This document shows, piece after piece, positions 52,457-62,378 of a stretch of DNA of 64,000 nt; position 1 is the first letter of the stretch; each line of letters opens with the position of its first letter. Where the stretch lies: positions 1 through 64,000 of the forward strand of contig NZ_WMDZ01000001.1 of NCBI RefSeq assembly GCF_021735935.1, read 5' to 3'. The stretch comes from Sulfitobacter sp. M39 (GTDB taxonomy: Bacteria > Pseudomonadota > Alphaproteobacteria > Rhodobacterales > Rhodobacteraceae). The notes beneath the pieces are model-generated. The model had not been told where the DNA came from and did not search any database. It saw only the letters and a list, made by a program, of their open reading frames with translations. Position numbers and translations under genes: made by a program.

Positions 52457-52801
52457 ATGCTTAAAGGTTTGGGTGCCATGGGTGACATGGCCAAGATGAT
52501 GAAGAGCGCGCAGGAAATGCAGGGCAAGATGGCGCAGCTGCAAGAAGACATGCACAATATCATCGTCGAAGGGGAATCCGGTGCCGGTCTGGTCAAGGCG
52601 ACCTGCACTGCCAAGGGCGAGCTGAAGTCGCTGGATATCGATCCGTCGATCTTCAACGGCGACGAGAAAGAAGTCGTCGAAGACCTGATCCTCGCCGCGA
52701 TCAAGGACGCGCAGACCAAAGCCACCGATCGCGCCCAGTCCGAGATGAGCAAGCTGACCGAAGGCATGGGTCTGCCCGCGGATATGAAGCTGCCGTTCTG
52801 A
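52457..52801 (+). CDS. ybaB: YbaB/EbfC nucleoid-associated protein
   Basis: The 114-residue protein starts MLKGLGAMGDMAKMMKSAQEMQGKMAQLQEDM and contains VEGESGAGLVKATCTAKGELKSLDID, the YbaB/EbfC pattern; members are DNA-binding dimers. It has a Met-rich N-terminal helix. It lies between dnaX and recR, the conserved order in many bacteria. CAGGAGA precedes the ATG. Confidence 0.95.
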   Translation: MLKGLGAMGDMAKMMKSAQEMQGKMAQLQEDMHNIIVEGESGAGLVKATCTAKGELKSLDIDPSIFNGDEKEVVEDLILAAIKDAQTKATDRAQSEMSKLTEGMGLPADMKLPF

Positions 52802-52874
52802 TCCTTCCAAATGGGGTTAAATCCTCGCCGAAGGCATTAAAACTCTTTCACACCAACGCTATGGGGGTCCACAG

Positions 52875-53468
52875 ATGAGCAGCACACGCGACATTGATGC
52901 GCTCATCGACCTGATGGCGCGGCTGCCCGGATTGGGGCCACGCTCGGCCCGCCGGGCGGTGCTGCATCTGATCCGCAAACGCGCGCTGCTGCTGACGCCT
53001 TTGGCCGATATGATGCAGACCGTGGCGGCGACGGCGCGCGAATGCATCAACTGCGGCAATGTGGGCACCGCCGATATCTGCGACATCTGCACGTCGGAGA
53101 AACGCGCCAATGGCGAGATTTGCGTGGTCGAGGATGTTGCCGATCTATGGGCGATGGAGCGGTCGGGCGTGTTCAAGGGGCGTTATCATGTGCTGGGTGG
53201 CACGCTGTCCGCGCTCGATGCCATCGGCCCGCAGGAATTGCGCATCCCCCGGCTGATGGACCGCGTGCGCGACGAGGCTGTGTCTGAGGTTATTCTGGCG
53301 CTGAACGCCACCATCGACGGGCAGACCACGGCGCATTATATCGCGGACCAGCTTGAGGGTCAGGTGCGGTTGACCTCTCTGGCCCAGGGTGTGCCGATCG
53401 GCGGGGAGCTTGATTACCTTGACGATGGGACGATCACCGCAGCGATGCGCGCGCGTAAATCGATCTAG
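52875..53468 (+). CDS. recR: Recombination mediator RecR
   Basis: The 197-residue protein has a helix-hairpin-helix ([19 protein letters not shown]), a C4 zinc finger (Cys57, Cys60, Cys69, Cys72) and a Toprim domain ([28 protein letters not shown]). With RecF/RecO it loads RecA at gaps. Stop codon is followed by exactly 12 palindromic bases before the convergent gene. Confidence 0.97.
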   Translation: MSSTRDIDALIDLMARLPGLGPRSARRAVLHLIRKRALLLTPLADMMQTVAATARECINCGNVGTADICDICTSEKRANGEICVVEDVADLWAMERSGVFKGRYHVLGGTLSALDAIGPQELRIPRLMDRVRDEAVSEVILALNATIDGQTTAHYIADQLEGQVRLTSLAQGVPIGGELDYLDDGTITAAMRARKSI

Positions 53469-53480
53469 GGCCACGTGGCC
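53469..53480. other. 12-bp perfect palindrome filling the recR/dehydrogenase gap
   Basis: GGCCACGTGGCC occupies exactly the whole space between the recR stop and the stop of the convergent gene. It may be a short bidirectional hairpin or coincidence. Confidence 0.4.
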
Positions 53481-54428
53481 TTAGGTTTTCCGATCCGCCA
53501 GCCGTTTGCGCATCTGTGCAAGTTCGATCAGGGCGGCGTCGCGTTCGGCCTCTAGCTGGGCGATGCTGCGGCCTGCGGCCTCAATGTTCACCCCGTCGAC
53601 CAGACGCGCGCAGGTATCGGCGTCGAGCCTTGGCGCGCCGAGATTGTCCCAACGTTTCTGCTGGCTTGGCCCGAGATGGGCCAGATAGCCCGCCATGCCC
53701 CCGGCGCCCCCGCCAAGGTGATAGGCCATATGCGCCCCCAGCACCGACCAGCGCAGCCCCGGCCCGTTGACCAGCGCCTGATCCACCGCTTCGACATCGG
53801 CGATGCCCTCGGCGACGATATGCACCGCCTCGCGCCAGAGCGCCGAGGACAGCCGGTTGGCGATATGCCCCACCGCATCTTTTTTCAGCCGCACGGGCGC
53901 AGAGCCGAGACTGCGGTAGAACCCTTCGGCCCAGTCGAGCACCTGAGGATCGGGGCCGTAGACTTCGACCAGCGGCACTAGATGGGGCGGATTGAAGGGG
54001 TGTGCAGTGATCAGCCGGTCGGGGTGCTGCATCCCCGGCACAAGATCCGACCACGGGTGCGCCGAGGTGCTGGAGGCGACAATCACATCCGGCGTGACGA
54101 TGCCTTCGATCTGCGCGTAAAGCTGGTGTTTCAGCGGCACGTTCTCGGGCGCGTTTTCCTGGATCAACACCACGTCTTGTAGGGCGTCTTGCAAACTCTC
54201 GTGGGTTGAAAGCGCGCCTTGGGGGGCCGCCCCTGCCGAGATTTCCTGCAGTTGCGCCAAGGGGCCCGCCACGCGGGCGGCGAAACCGTCGCGGGCACCT
54301 GTGTCAGGGTCCCACGCGCGGACGGTGTGGCCTGCGTGCTGGAACAGCGCGGCCCAGCTTGCGCCGATCAACCCGCAGCCGATGACGGCCACGGTGCAGG
54401 GGGGCATCATCGAGGTCGTGTCAGTCAC
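53481..54428 (-). CDS. 3-hydroxyacyl-CoA dehydrogenase-like protein (carnitine dehydrogenase type)
   Basis: The 315-residue protein has an NAD-binding Rossmann motif VAVIGCGLIGASWAALF, then SSTSAHPWSDLVPGMQHPDRLITAHPFNPPHLVPLVEVYG with the catalytic His, and a helical C-terminal domain. The single 3HCDH-C domain and length resemble L-carnitine dehydrogenase or lambda-crystallin/gulonate dehydrogenase. I chose the GTG at 54428, which has AGGAAA upstream and overlaps the phosphatase stop; an ATG at 54410 is the alternative. Substrate uncertain. Confidence 0.85.
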   Translation of the reverse strand: MTDTTSMMPPCTVAVIGCGLIGASWAALFQHAGHTVRAWDPDTGARDGFAARVAGPLAQLQEISAGAAPQGALSTHESLQDALQDVVLIQENAPENVPLKHQLYAQIEGIVTPDVIVASSTSAHPWSDLVPGMQHPDRLITAHPFNPPHLVPLVEVYGPDPQVLDWAEGFYRSLGSAPVRLKKDAVGHIANRLSSALWREAVHIVAEGIADVEAVDQALVNGPGLRWSVLGAHMAYHLGGGAGGMAGYLAHLGPSQQKRWDNLGAPRLDADTCARLVDGVNIEAAGRSIAQLEAERDAALIELAQMRKRLADRKT

Positions 54429-54999
54429 ACGACAGCACCGTTTCCTGCCCGTTTTCAAGGACATAGACGCAGCCCTGCCGGTTTGACAACTGGCCTAGAT
54501 CTGCCCGGCTTAACCCGCAGAGCGCGCCGCGCAAAAGCTGGCCGCTGAGCCCGTGAGCGACCACGACGGTGGGTTCGGTCAGCGTGTCGACAAAGGCATT
54601 CACCCGCGCCTGAAACACGTCAAAGCCTTCGCCACCGGGAGCGGCGCAATAGAATTCCATATGGGGGCTTTGCGCCGTGATGCCTTCGGGCAGGTTCTTG
54701 AAGATATCGGCGCGCAGGTGGCCTTCCCAATCGCCGGCGAAAATCTCTTTCAGACGATCGTCGGTCTGGTAGTCCCGCCCGCCAAGGGCGATATCCGCGG
54801 TCTGGCGCGTGCGTTTAAGCGGCGACACGATGCAGGGCGGGTTATCCGCAAGGATAGGCGCCATCAGCTTGGCCTGCTGCTGCGCATGGACCTTGCCCCG
54901 TTCAGAGAGCACGGATTCGGTCTGGCCCTGCACCCTCCCTTCTGCGTTCCATTCGGTTTCACCGTGCCGCAGGAACCAGACTTTGGGATAGGATTTCAT
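54421..54999 (-). CDS. Histidine phosphatase family protein (phosphoglycerate mutase-like)
   Basis: The 192-residue protein shows FLRHGETEWNAEGRVQGQTESVLSERG with the RHG motif (phosphohistidine His), SPLKRTRQTADIAL and the second catalytic His in VVVAHGLSGQLLRG. It is a phosphoglycerate-mutase-like phosphatase of unknown substrate. It overlaps the start of the dehydrogenase gene, so both are probably one operon. Confidence 0.92.
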   Translation of the reverse strand: MKSYPKVWFLRHGETEWNAEGRVQGQTESVLSERGKVHAQQQAKLMAPILADNPPCIVSPLKRTRQTADIALGGRDYQTDDRLKEIFAGDWEGHLRADIFKNLPEGITAQSPHMEFYCAAPGGEGFDVFQARVNAFVDTLTEPTVVVAHGLSGQLLRGALCGLSRADLGQLSNRQGCVYVLENGQETVLSCD

Positions 55000-55029
55000 G
55001 ACGTGGGGCCTTTTATCGCGTTGAGTTGC

Positions 55030-55701
55030 CTAGCACTTTGGCTCAAGCGCGCGCAGAACGCCACCCACACAAAAATCAAGCAAGAGCGGGCGGTACACCA
55101 TAGGGCTTTCGCGCCGATCACTTTGCGACAGGCCCGCGATGCGGATGCCGCTTGCGACGATGGACACCATCGAGGACACGGTCAGCGACAGCACCGCGGC
55201 AAGCTGTTCACGGTCGGAATCAGGACGCAGACGCGCCATTTCGTCAAGGTAGATAGAGGCGACGCGATCATAAAGCGGCCCTGCCTCGCGGTAATAGCGT
55301 TCGTCAGACATGATCCGCGCCACCAACTGCGCATAGGCCCGCCATTGCGGATCCCCGCGCGAGGCGATTTCGAGGTACGGGGTGACATAGGCGTCGATCA
55401 GCGTCTCCAGCGTGAGCCGCTCTGTCGATTTAAGCGCATCAAGCCGCGCCATGCGCATGGCGTTGAGCGTTTCGACCCGCCGTTTCAGCACGGTCACGAA
55501 AAGCTCTTGTTTGGTGCCCCCGTGAAAGCCGACCACACCCAGCGTGACCTCGGCCTCGCGCGCGATCTGGCGGATGCTGACCGCATCAAAGCCAAGCTCG
55601 GCAAAGCAACGCTCTGCCGCGTCGAGCACGCGTTCGCGGGTGATCTCGCCGCGGGCGACGCGACCATCCTTGCTTGTGCCGTCTTCCTTTCGGTCCGTCA
55701 T
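55030..55701 (-). CDS. TetR-family transcriptional regulator
   Basis: The 223-residue protein has an N-terminal helix-turn-helix RERVLDAAERCFAELGFDAVSIRQIAREAEVTLGVVGFHGGTKQELFVTVLKRR (about 19-70), then a ligand-binding helical domain. It lies at the head of the minus-strand group with the phosphatase and dehydrogenase, 30 bases upstream. A 21-bp palindrome 79-99 bases upstream of its start is a candidate operator. Confidence 0.92.
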   Translation of the reverse strand: MTDRKEDGTSKDGRVARGEITRERVLDAAERCFAELGFDAVSIRQIAREAEVTLGVVGFHGGTKQELFVTVLKRRVETLNAMRMARLDALKSTERLTLETLIDAYVTPYLEIASRGDPQWRAYAQLVARIMSDERYYREAGPLYDRVASIYLDEMARLRPDSDREQLAAVLSLTVSSMVSIVASGIRIAGLSQSDRRESPMVYRPLLLDFCVGGVLRALEPKC

Positions 55702-55779
55702 GACACCACGGTCCCTCTGATCAGGCCATCAAGGTGCATGACCTGCGCGTTGCGCGGTCCGGCAGTGGTCACACATGCC

Positions 55780-55800
55780 CCGCAATTGTTATTATTGCGG
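55780..55800. promoter_or_regulatory. 21-bp palindrome, candidate TetR operator
   Basis: CCGCAAT-TGTTATT-ATTGCGG has perfect 7-bp arms around an A+T-rich centre, a usual form of TetR-family operators. It lies in the shared upstream region of the TetR gene and icd. The link to this regulator is inference. Confidence 0.55.
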
Positions 55801-55961
55801 CGCTTCAGCATTTTTTACAAACTTTATCAAAAATCAAAGTAAACCAGTTCGTTGCCTCGGGATTTGGGTGCGCTTAGCGACATCGGCTTTGGTTTGCGAC
55901 CCAGAATTACACCGAATCACCTGTTACCAGAGGGCACACCCCCCTTGATGGTTGAACAATT

Positions 55962-56040
55962 GGGCAGAGCGACACGGTATGGGTATATTGTCTCACTTAC
56001 CGCGTGTGTGAGCGTTAACGGTATCAACCCCGCTCTGCCC
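55962..56040 (+). other. Foldable element upstream of icd (candidate structured leader)
   Basis: The 519-base gap from 55702 to 56220 has no gene. Within it GGGCAGAGCG (55962-55971) pairs perfectly with CGCTCTGCCC (56031-56040), enclosing 59 bases that contain a second helix, ACACGGTA with TACC-GC-GTGT (55972-55979 with 55998-56007), and a CTCAC/GTGAG alternative. The icd start is 180 bases further on. It may be a structured 5' leader or small RNA. An open frame runs through it in frame with icd, but it does not look like coding sequence. Confidence 0.45.
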
Positions 56041-56220
56041 GCGGACAGGCGAGTGATTCGTTTTGCAATGCTGCGGGGGGCGCTATGTGGTGTCCGGGGC
56101 AATGCCCTGCGCGTTTCGCCGCCGCTGGCTGCAGTTTCGCGGCCTTCCCGACGCGGGGGAGGTGGATATTTCAAACTAAGTGTACTATCGCATACCAAAC
56201 TTCAGGAAAGGCTGGATACC

Positions 56221-58434
56221 ATGGCTGATACACAGACACCCGACATCATTTACACGCAGGTCGATGAGGCCCCCGAACTGGCAAGCTATTCGCTGCTGCC
56301 GATCATCCGCAGCTTTGCCGATGCGGCAGGGGTTTCTGTGGGCACCCGTGATATCTCTTTGTCGGGGCGTATTCTGGCGGCCTTCCCCGACGCGCTGACC
56401 GAGGCGCAAAAACAATCCGACGATCTGGCGATTCTGGGCGATCTGGTGAAAACGCCCGACGCCAATGTGATCAAGCTGCCGAATATCTCTGCCTCGGTGC
56501 CGCAGCTGGTGGCCGCGATCAAGGAATTGCAGGGTCAGGGCTATGCGCTGCCCGACTATCCCGAAGCGCCAAGCACCGACGCGGAAAAGAAAGCCCGCGC
56601 GGCCTATGACGCGATCAAGGGCTCTGCGGTGAACCCCGTTCTGCGCGAAGGCAACTCTGACCGTCGCGCGGCCAATGCGGTCAAGAAATACGCGATGGCG
56701 AACCCCCATTCGATGGGCACATGGTCCAAGGACAGCAAAACCAAAGTATCGTCGATGTCGGGCGGTGATTTCTTCTCGAACGAGAAATCCTTGACACTGA
56801 CCGACGCGCAGGCCGGTGCGGCCAAGATCGTGCATGTTGCTGCCGACGGGACCGAGACCGTGTTGAAGGAGGGCGTATCCTTCCCCGCGGGCACTGTGGT
56901 CGACACCACCTTCATGTCTGCCAAGGCGCTGGACACATTCCTGGCCGAGCAGATCGAAGAGACCAAGAAAGACGGCACGCTGTTCTCGTTGCACATGAAA
57001 GCGACGATGATGAAAGTGTCGGACCCGATCATCTTTGGCCACGCTGTGCGGGAATACCTGAAGCCCGTCTTCGACAAATACGGTGACGCGCTGAAAGCGG
57101 CGGGTGTGAACCCGAACGCAGGCATCGGCGACATGATGGAGCGGATCAAGGACAACGCCGAGATCACCCAAGCCGTCAAAGACGCGATGGATGCACGCCC
57201 GCCGATGTATATGGTGAATTCCGACAAAGGGATCACCAACCTGCACGTACCATCCGACGTGATCATCGACGCGTCCATGCCCGCGCTGATCCGCGCTGGC
57301 GGCAAAGGCTGGGGCCCCGACAACAAGGAACACGACACCAACTGCGTGATCCCCGACAACTCATATGCTCCGGTCTATGAAGAAAGCATTAATTACTTCA
57401 AGGAAACCGGCGCGCTGGACCCGACCACCTCGGGCACAGTGCAGAACATCGGTTTGATGGCGCAAAAAGCCGAGGAATACGGGTCGCACCCCACCACGTT
57501 CGAGATCCCCGCTGACGGCACCGTGAAAATGATCGCCGCCAATGGCGACGTGATTTCCGAGCACAGCGTCGAGGCAAACGACATCTGGCGCGCGGCCTCG
57601 GCCCGCAAGGCCCCGATCGAGGATTGGGTGCAGCTGGCCATCGACCGTCAGAAAGCCGAGGGCTGCGAGGCGATCTTCTGGTTGGACGAGAACCGCGCCC
57701 ATGACGCAGAGCTGATCGCCTATGTGAAGCCGATCCTTGAAGCCAAGGGCGTGGCCGACAAGTTCCAGATCATGTCTCCCGCCAAGGCCACGCGGCAAAC
57801 GCTTGAGACAATCCGCAAGGGCGAGAATTCGATCGCGATCACCGGCAACGTGCTGCGCGACTATCTGACCGACCTGTTCCCCATTCTGGAACTGGGCACC
57901 TCGGCCAAGATGCTGTCGATCGTCAAGCTGATGCAGGGCGGTGGCTTGTTTGAAACCGGTGCGGGCGGGTCTGCCCCCAAGCACGTGCAGCAGCTGGTTG
58001 AAGAAAACCACCTGCGGTGGGACAGCCTGGGCGAGTTCTGTGCGCTTGGGGAAAGCCTCAAGTTCCTCGCGGACCAGAAGGACAATGCCAAGGCCGCCGT
58101 CCTGGGCAAAGCCGTAGATGCCGCGACCCAGGGCATTCTGGACAACAACAAATCCCCATCGCGCAAAGTGGGCGAGCCGGACAACCGCGCCAGCCACTAT
58201 TACTTTGCCCTCTATTGGGCACAGGCGCTGGCCAGCCAGAGCGACGACGCCGCATTGGCCGAGCATTTTGCCCCCATCGCCGAAAAACTGGCGGTGAATG
58301 AGGACAAGATCATGGCCGAGCTGGCAGAGGTTCAGGGCAAGCCTGTCGATCTGGGCGGGTATTTCCATTCGGACCCCGCCAAGACCGAAGCGGTGATGCG
58401 CCCGTCGGCCACGTTGAACGCCATCATCGGCTAA
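56221..58434 (+). CDS. icd: Isocitrate dehydrogenase (NADP+), monomeric type
   Basis: The 737-residue protein begins [38 protein letters not shown] and contains [69 protein letters not shown] and [23 protein letters not shown], all typical of the monomeric IDH-II family (~740 residues), unrelated in length to the ~400-residue dimeric enzyme. It converts isocitrate to 2-oxoglutarate in the TCA cycle. AGGAAAGG precedes the ATG. The upstream in-frame extension to 55852 covers the structured leader and is rejected. Confidence 0.96.
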   Translation: MADTQTPDIIYTQVDEAPELASYSLLPIIRSFADAAGVSVGTRDISLSGRILAAFPDALTEAQKQSDDLAILGDLVKTPDANVIKLPNISASVPQLVAAIKELQGQGYALPDYPEAPSTDAEKKARAAYDAIKGSAVNPVLREGNSDRRAANAVKKYAMANPHSMGTWSKDSKTKVSSMSGGDFFSNEKSLTLTDAQAGAAKIVHVAADGTETVLKEGVSFPAGTVVDTTFMSAKALDTFLAEQIEETKKDGTLFSLHMKATMMKVSDPIIFGHAVREYLKPVFDKYGDALKAAGVNPNAGIGDMMERIKDNAEITQAVKDAMDARPPMYMVNSDKGITNLHVPSDVIIDASMPALIRAGGKGWGPDNKEHDTNCVIPDNSYAPVYEESINYFKETGALDPTTSGTVQNIGLMAQKAEEYGSHPTTFEIPADGTVKMIAANGDVISEHSVEANDIWRAASARKAPIEDWVQLAIDRQKAEGCEAIFWLDENRAHDAELIAYVKPILEAKGVADKFQIMSPAKATRQTLETIRKGENSIAITGNVLRDYLTDLFPILELGTSAKMLSIVKLMQGGGLFETGAGGSAPKHVQQLVEENHLRWDSLGEFCALGESLKFLADQKDNAKAAVLGKAVDAATQGILDNNKSPSRKVGEPDNRASHYYFALYWAQALASQSDDAALAEHFAPIAEKLAVNEDKIMAELAEVQGKPVDLGGYFHSDPAKTEAVMRPSATLNAIIG

Positions 58435-58458
58435 GGCACCTCAGCATCGCGACCTATC

Positions 58459-58492
58459 CGCCCCGTCCTTTTGCAAAAGGGCGGGGCGTTTT
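58459..58492 (+). terminator. Terminator after icd
   Basis: CGCCCCG-TC-CTTTT pairs with AAAAG-GG-CGGGGCG and is followed by TTTT. Confidence 0.9.
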
Positions 58493-58650
58493 CTTTGGGA
58501 ACCATTCGCAGGCACTGCCGGTTGTTTGACCGGCACCTTGCCGCCCCGTCGGCAACAAACCGTCCCGCGCCCTTGCTGTCAGTTGATCCCTGTACGCATT
58601 CCTTCTATCGAAGAGGGCAGTATTTTAACGCTGATAGATCAGGATATTTC

Positions 58651-60135
58651 ATGACCAAGCCGTTGCCCAAAGTCACGCCGAACACATGGGAATTTCTGCG
58701 CGACCCCATGATCGCCCCCACCGGTTTTCGCGAATATGACGCGCGCTGGCAGTACCCCGAAGCGATCAACCTGCCGGGCATCACCGCGCTTGGCCTTGGT
58801 CTGGGCACGCAGATGCAACAGCGCGGGATCGAGCCCGTTATCGCTGTCGGCAATGATTACCGCGACTATTCCCTATCGATTAAAAATGCGCTGATTTTGG
58901 GCCTGATGCAGGCGGGTATTCACGTTAAGGATATCGGCCCCTGCCTGTCGCCCATGGCCTATTTCGCGCAATTCCATCTGGATGCGCCTGCGGTGGCGAT
59001 GGTCACCGCCTCGCATAACCCCAATGGCTGGACCGGCGTGAAGATGGGCTTTGAACGCCCGTTGACCCACGGCCCCGACGAGATGGCAGAGCTGCGCGAT
59101 ATCGTGCTGGAAGGGCGTGGCGAACAGCGCGAAGGCGGCAAATATGAATTCGTCGATGGCGTGCGCGAAGCCTATCTGGATGATCTGGTGGGTGACTTCA
59201 AAATGACCCGTAAGCTCAAGGTCGTCTGCGCCACGGGGAACGGCACCGCCGCCGCTTTTGCGCCCGAACTGTTCCGCCGTCTGGGGGTCGAGGTGGTCGA
59301 TAGCCACAACACGCTGGATTACACGTTCCCGCATTACAACCCGAACCCCGAAGCGATGGAAATGCTGCATGATATGTCCGACAGCGTGAAAGCCTCGGGC
59401 GCGGATTTCGCGCTTGGGTTTGACGGCGACGGCGACCGCTGCGGCGTGGTGGATGACGAGGGCGAAGAGATTTTCGCCGATAAGATGGGCGTCATCATGG
59501 CGCGCGATCTGTCCGCGATTTACCCCAACAGCACGTTTGTCGCCGATGTCAAATCGACCGGGCTTTATGCCTCTGACCCTGTTTTGCAGGCCAATGGCGT
59601 TACGGCGGACTATTGGAAAACCGGCCACAGCCACATGAAACGGCGGGTCAAACAGTTGGGCGCGCTGGCGGGGTTCGAGAAATCCGGCCACTACTTCCTG
59701 GCTGAACCCATCGGGCGCGGCTATGACTGCGGCATGCGCGTCGCGGTCGAAGTCTGCAAACTGATGGACCGCAACCCCGACATGAAGATGTCGGACCTGC
59801 GCCGCGCCCTGCCCCACACATATTCCACCCCCACCATGTCGCCCTATGCGTCGGACGAGGACAAATACGATATCCTCGACCGGATCGTCGCCAAGTTGAA
59901 AGACGTGACCGAGTTGGGCGGCCGCCCCGTTAAAGAGGTCGTGGCCGTGAATGGCGCGCGGGTGATCCTGGACAACGGCAGCTGGGGACTGGTGCGCGCC
60001 TCTTCGAACACGCCGAACCTTGTGGTGGTCTGCGAAAGCTCTGAATCCGAAGACGAATTGCGCGCGATCTTTGCCGATCTGGACGCGGTGATCCGGACAG
60101 AGCCGGACGTTGGCGATTACGATCAAACCTTCTGA
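58651..60135 (+). CDS. Phosphomannomutase/phosphoglucomutase
   Basis: The 494-residue alpha-D-phosphohexomutase shows the phosphoserine loop VTASHNPNGWTGVKMGF, the metal loop GFDGDGDRCGVVDDEG, GLYASDPVLQANG/TGHSHMKRRV and the sugar loop GFEKSGHYFL. It interconverts mannose-6-P and mannose-1-P (or glucose analogues), feeding manC downstream. The ATG at 58651 follows AGGAT. It is separated from gmd by a terminator, so it is probably its own transcription unit. Confidence 0.93.
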   Translation: MTKPLPKVTPNTWEFLRDPMIAPTGFREYDARWQYPEAINLPGITALGLGLGTQMQQRGIEPVIAVGNDYRDYSLSIKNALILGLMQAGIHVKDIGPCLSPMAYFAQFHLDAPAVAMVTASHNPNGWTGVKMGFERPLTHGPDEMAELRDIVLEGRGEQREGGKYEFVDGVREAYLDDLVGDFKMTRKLKVVCATGNGTAAAFAPELFRRLGVEVVDSHNTLDYTFPHYNPNPEAMEMLHDMSDSVKASGADFALGFDGDGDRCGVVDDEGEEIFADKMGVIMARDLSAIYPNSTFVADVKSTGLYASDPVLQANGVTADYWKTGHSHMKRRVKQLGALAGFEKSGHYFLAEPIGRGYDCGMRVAVEVCKLMDRNPDMKMSDLRRALPHTYSTPTMSPYASDEDKYDILDRIVAKLKDVTELGGRPVKEVVAVNGARVILDNGSWGLVRASSNTPNLVVVCESSESEDELRAIFADLDAVIRTEPDVGDYDQTF

Positions 60136-60180
60136 TTGCATCAAGACTCGCCAGAATCCTCTAAGTTGAGTAAATGTTGA

Positions 60181-60212
60181 TGTGTCTGCCCCCTCGGGCA
60201 GGCACATTTTTT
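60181..60212 (+). terminator. Terminator between the mutase gene and gmd
   Basis: TGTGTCTGCCC pairs with GGGCAGGCACA (one G-T wobble) around CCTC, followed by six T. The gmd start is only 15 bases after it, so it may also act as an attenuator for gmd. Confidence 0.85.
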
Positions 60213-60226
60213 GTTTAGGGGCCCTG

Positions 60227-61351
60227 ATGGTAAAACGCGCGCTGATCACCGGCATCACCGGTCAAGACGGGTCCTATCTGGCGGAGTTGCTGCTGGACAA
60301 AGGATATGAGGTGCACGGGATCAAGCGGCGGTCGTCATCTCTTAATACGCAGCGGATTGATCATATTTATCAAGACCCTCACGAGGATGACCCCGATCTG
60401 ATCCTGCATTATGGCGACCTCACCGACAGTTCAAACCTAACGCGGATCATGCGCGAGGTGCAGCCGGACGAGGTCTATAACCTTGGCGCGCAAAGCCATG
60501 TCGCGGTCAGTTTCGAGACGCCCGAATATACGACAGAGGTGAACGCCAACGGGGCCCTGCGGCTGTTAGAGGCGATCCGGTTTCTGGGGTTCGAAAAAAA
60601 GACCCGTTTTTACCAAGCATCAACTTCTGAGCTGTATGGCTTGGTCCAGGAGACACCACAGACGGAGGAAACACCCTTTCACCCGCGCAGCCCCTATGCG
60701 GTTGCCAAGATGTACGCCTATTGGATCACGGTTAATTATCGCGAGGCCTATGGGATCTATGCCTGCAACGGCATCCTTTTTAACCATGAGAGCGCCCGCC
60801 GGGGCGAAACCTTTGTCACGCGCAAGATCACGCGCGGCTTGGCCAATATCGCGCAGGGGTTGGAGGGGTGTCTTTATATGGGCAACCTCGACGCGCTGCG
60901 CGATTGGGGCCACGCCAAGGATTATGTGCGCATGCAGTGGATGATGCTGCAGCAGGACGTCGCAGAGGATTTCGTGATCGCCACGGGCGTGCAGTACTCT
61001 GTGCGCCAGTTCATCACCTGGTCGGCGGCAGAGCTGGGGATCATCCTGCGGTTTGAAGGGACGGGCGTGGATGAATGTGCGGTTGTCGATAGCGTCATTG
61101 GGGAGGATGCCCCCGCGGTCAGCCGCGGCGATGTAGTAATGCGCATTGATCCGCAGTATTTCCGCCCCGCCGAGGTGGAGACGCTGCTGGGGTCACCCGC
61201 GAAGGCGAAGAAAAAACTCGGGTGGGAACCGCAGATCACGGCGCAAGAGATGTGTGCAGAGATGGTGGCGAATGACCTGAAGGTCGCACGACGGCATGCA
61301 CTTTTGAAAGAGCACGGTCTGGATCTGCCGATCCCGCTTGAGAACGGGTAG
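60227..61351 (+). CDS. gmd: GDP-mannose 4,6-dehydratase
   Basis: The 374-residue extended SDR starts [35 protein letters not shown], with STSELYG and [20 protein letters not shown] (Tyr-x-x-x-Lys) and [16 protein letters not shown]. It makes GDP-4-keto-6-deoxy-mannose, the first step to GDP-L-fucose or GDP-rhamnose. It is followed after four bases by fcl. The ribosome-binding site is AGGGG. Confidence 0.97.
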   Translation: MVKRALITGITGQDGSYLAELLLDKGYEVHGIKRRSSSLNTQRIDHIYQDPHEDDPDLILHYGDLTDSSNLTRIMREVQPDEVYNLGAQSHVAVSFETPEYTTEVNANGALRLLEAIRFLGFEKKTRFYQASTSELYGLVQETPQTEETPFHPRSPYAVAKMYAYWITVNYREAYGIYACNGILFNHESARRGETFVTRKITRGLANIAQGLEGCLYMGNLDALRDWGHAKDYVRMQWMMLQQDVAEDFVIATGVQYSVRQFITWSAAELGIILRFEGTGVDECAVVDSVIGEDAPAVSRGDVVMRIDPQYFRPAEVETLLGSPAKAKKKLGWEPQITAQEMCAEMVANDLKVARRHALLKEHGLDLPIPLENG

Positions 61352-61355
61352 GCCC

Positions 61356-62324
61356 ATGCGGAAGATCTATATCGCAGGGCATCGCGGCATGGTCGGGGGA
61401 GCGATCTTGCGGCAGTTGCAGGCGCGCAAGGATGCTGGGGAGGCGTTGGAGCTGGTGACGCGCACCCGTGCGGAACTGGACCTGACCGATCAGGCAGCGG
61501 TGCGTGAGCTTATGCGGGCTGAGGCACCGGATGTGTTGATCCTCGCCGCCGCCAAGGTTGGCGGGATCATGGCGAACAACACATATCCCGCTGAGTTTAT
61601 TTACGAAAACCTGATGATCGAATGTAATGTGATCCATCAGGCGTTCGCCGCTGGTGTTCAACGACTGCTGCAACTGGGCAGCTCTTGCATCTATCCGCGC
61701 GACGCGGCGCAGCCGATGGCGGAAGAGGCCCTGCTGACCGGCCCGCTAGAGCCCACGAACGAGCCCTACGCCATCGCCAAGATCGCGGGCATTAAACTTT
61801 GCGAAAGTTATAATCGGCAATATGGCGTGGATTATCGCAGTGTGATGCCGACGAACCTTTATGGGCCGGGGGATAATTTTCATCCGGAGAACAGCCATGT
61901 TTTGCCCGCCCTGATCCGCCGCTTCCACGAGGCCACGCGCGACGGGGCGGCGGAGGTCGTGATTTGGGGCAGCGGCAAACCGATGCGGGAATTCCTGCAT
62001 GTGGACGATATGGCGGAAGCGTCGCTGTTTGTGCTGGGCCTGCCGCGTGATGCCTACGCTGCGCAGACGCACCCGATGCAAAGCCATATAAACGTCGGTA
62101 CGGGCCGCGACATCAGCATCGCGGCGCTGGCGCAGATGGTGGCGGAGGTGACGGGGTTCAAAGGGCGGCTGGTGTTCGATACGTCAAAGCCCGACGGGAC
62201 CATGCGCAAGCTGATGGATGTCTCGCGCCTGGCGGACATGGGGTGGCGCGCGCGGGTCGATCTGAAAGACGGGCTGCGGGAGACGTATGATTGGTTTTTG
62301 CGACAGGATCGCCTGCGCAGCTAA
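61356..62324 (+). CDS. fcl: GDP-L-fucose synthase
   Basis: The 322-residue SDR starts [21 protein letters not shown] and shows [39 protein letters not shown], with the Tyr-x-x-x-Lys, and [27 protein letters not shown], the signature of Fcl (GMER). It converts the Gmd product to GDP-L-fucose. It starts four bases after gmd, clearly in one operon. Confidence 0.96.
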   Translation: MRKIYIAGHRGMVGGAILRQLQARKDAGEALELVTRTRAELDLTDQAAVRELMRAEAPDVLILAAAKVGGIMANNTYPAEFIYENLMIECNVIHQAFAAGVQRLLQLGSSCIYPRDAAQPMAEEALLTGPLEPTNEPYAIAKIAGIKLCESYNRQYGVDYRSVMPTNLYGPGDNFHPENSHVLPALIRRFHEATRDGAAEVVIWGSGKPMREFLHVDDMAEASLFVLGLPRDAYAAQTHPMQSHINVGTGRDISIAALAQMVAEVTGFKGRLVFDTSKPDGTMRKLMDVSRLADMGWRARVDLKDGLRETYDWFLRQDRLRS

Positions 62325-62378
62325 ATCTCTCGCATTTGATTAATCTCTCGTTAGAATTTTTCAGATTAACTGCCTCTC

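Noticed and set aside
55852..56220. In-frame N-terminal extension of icd by about 123 residues
   Set aside because: Monomeric IDH normally starts at [16 protein letters not shown] sequence, there is a strong AGGAAAGG before 56221, and the upstream part is a foldable non-coding region.
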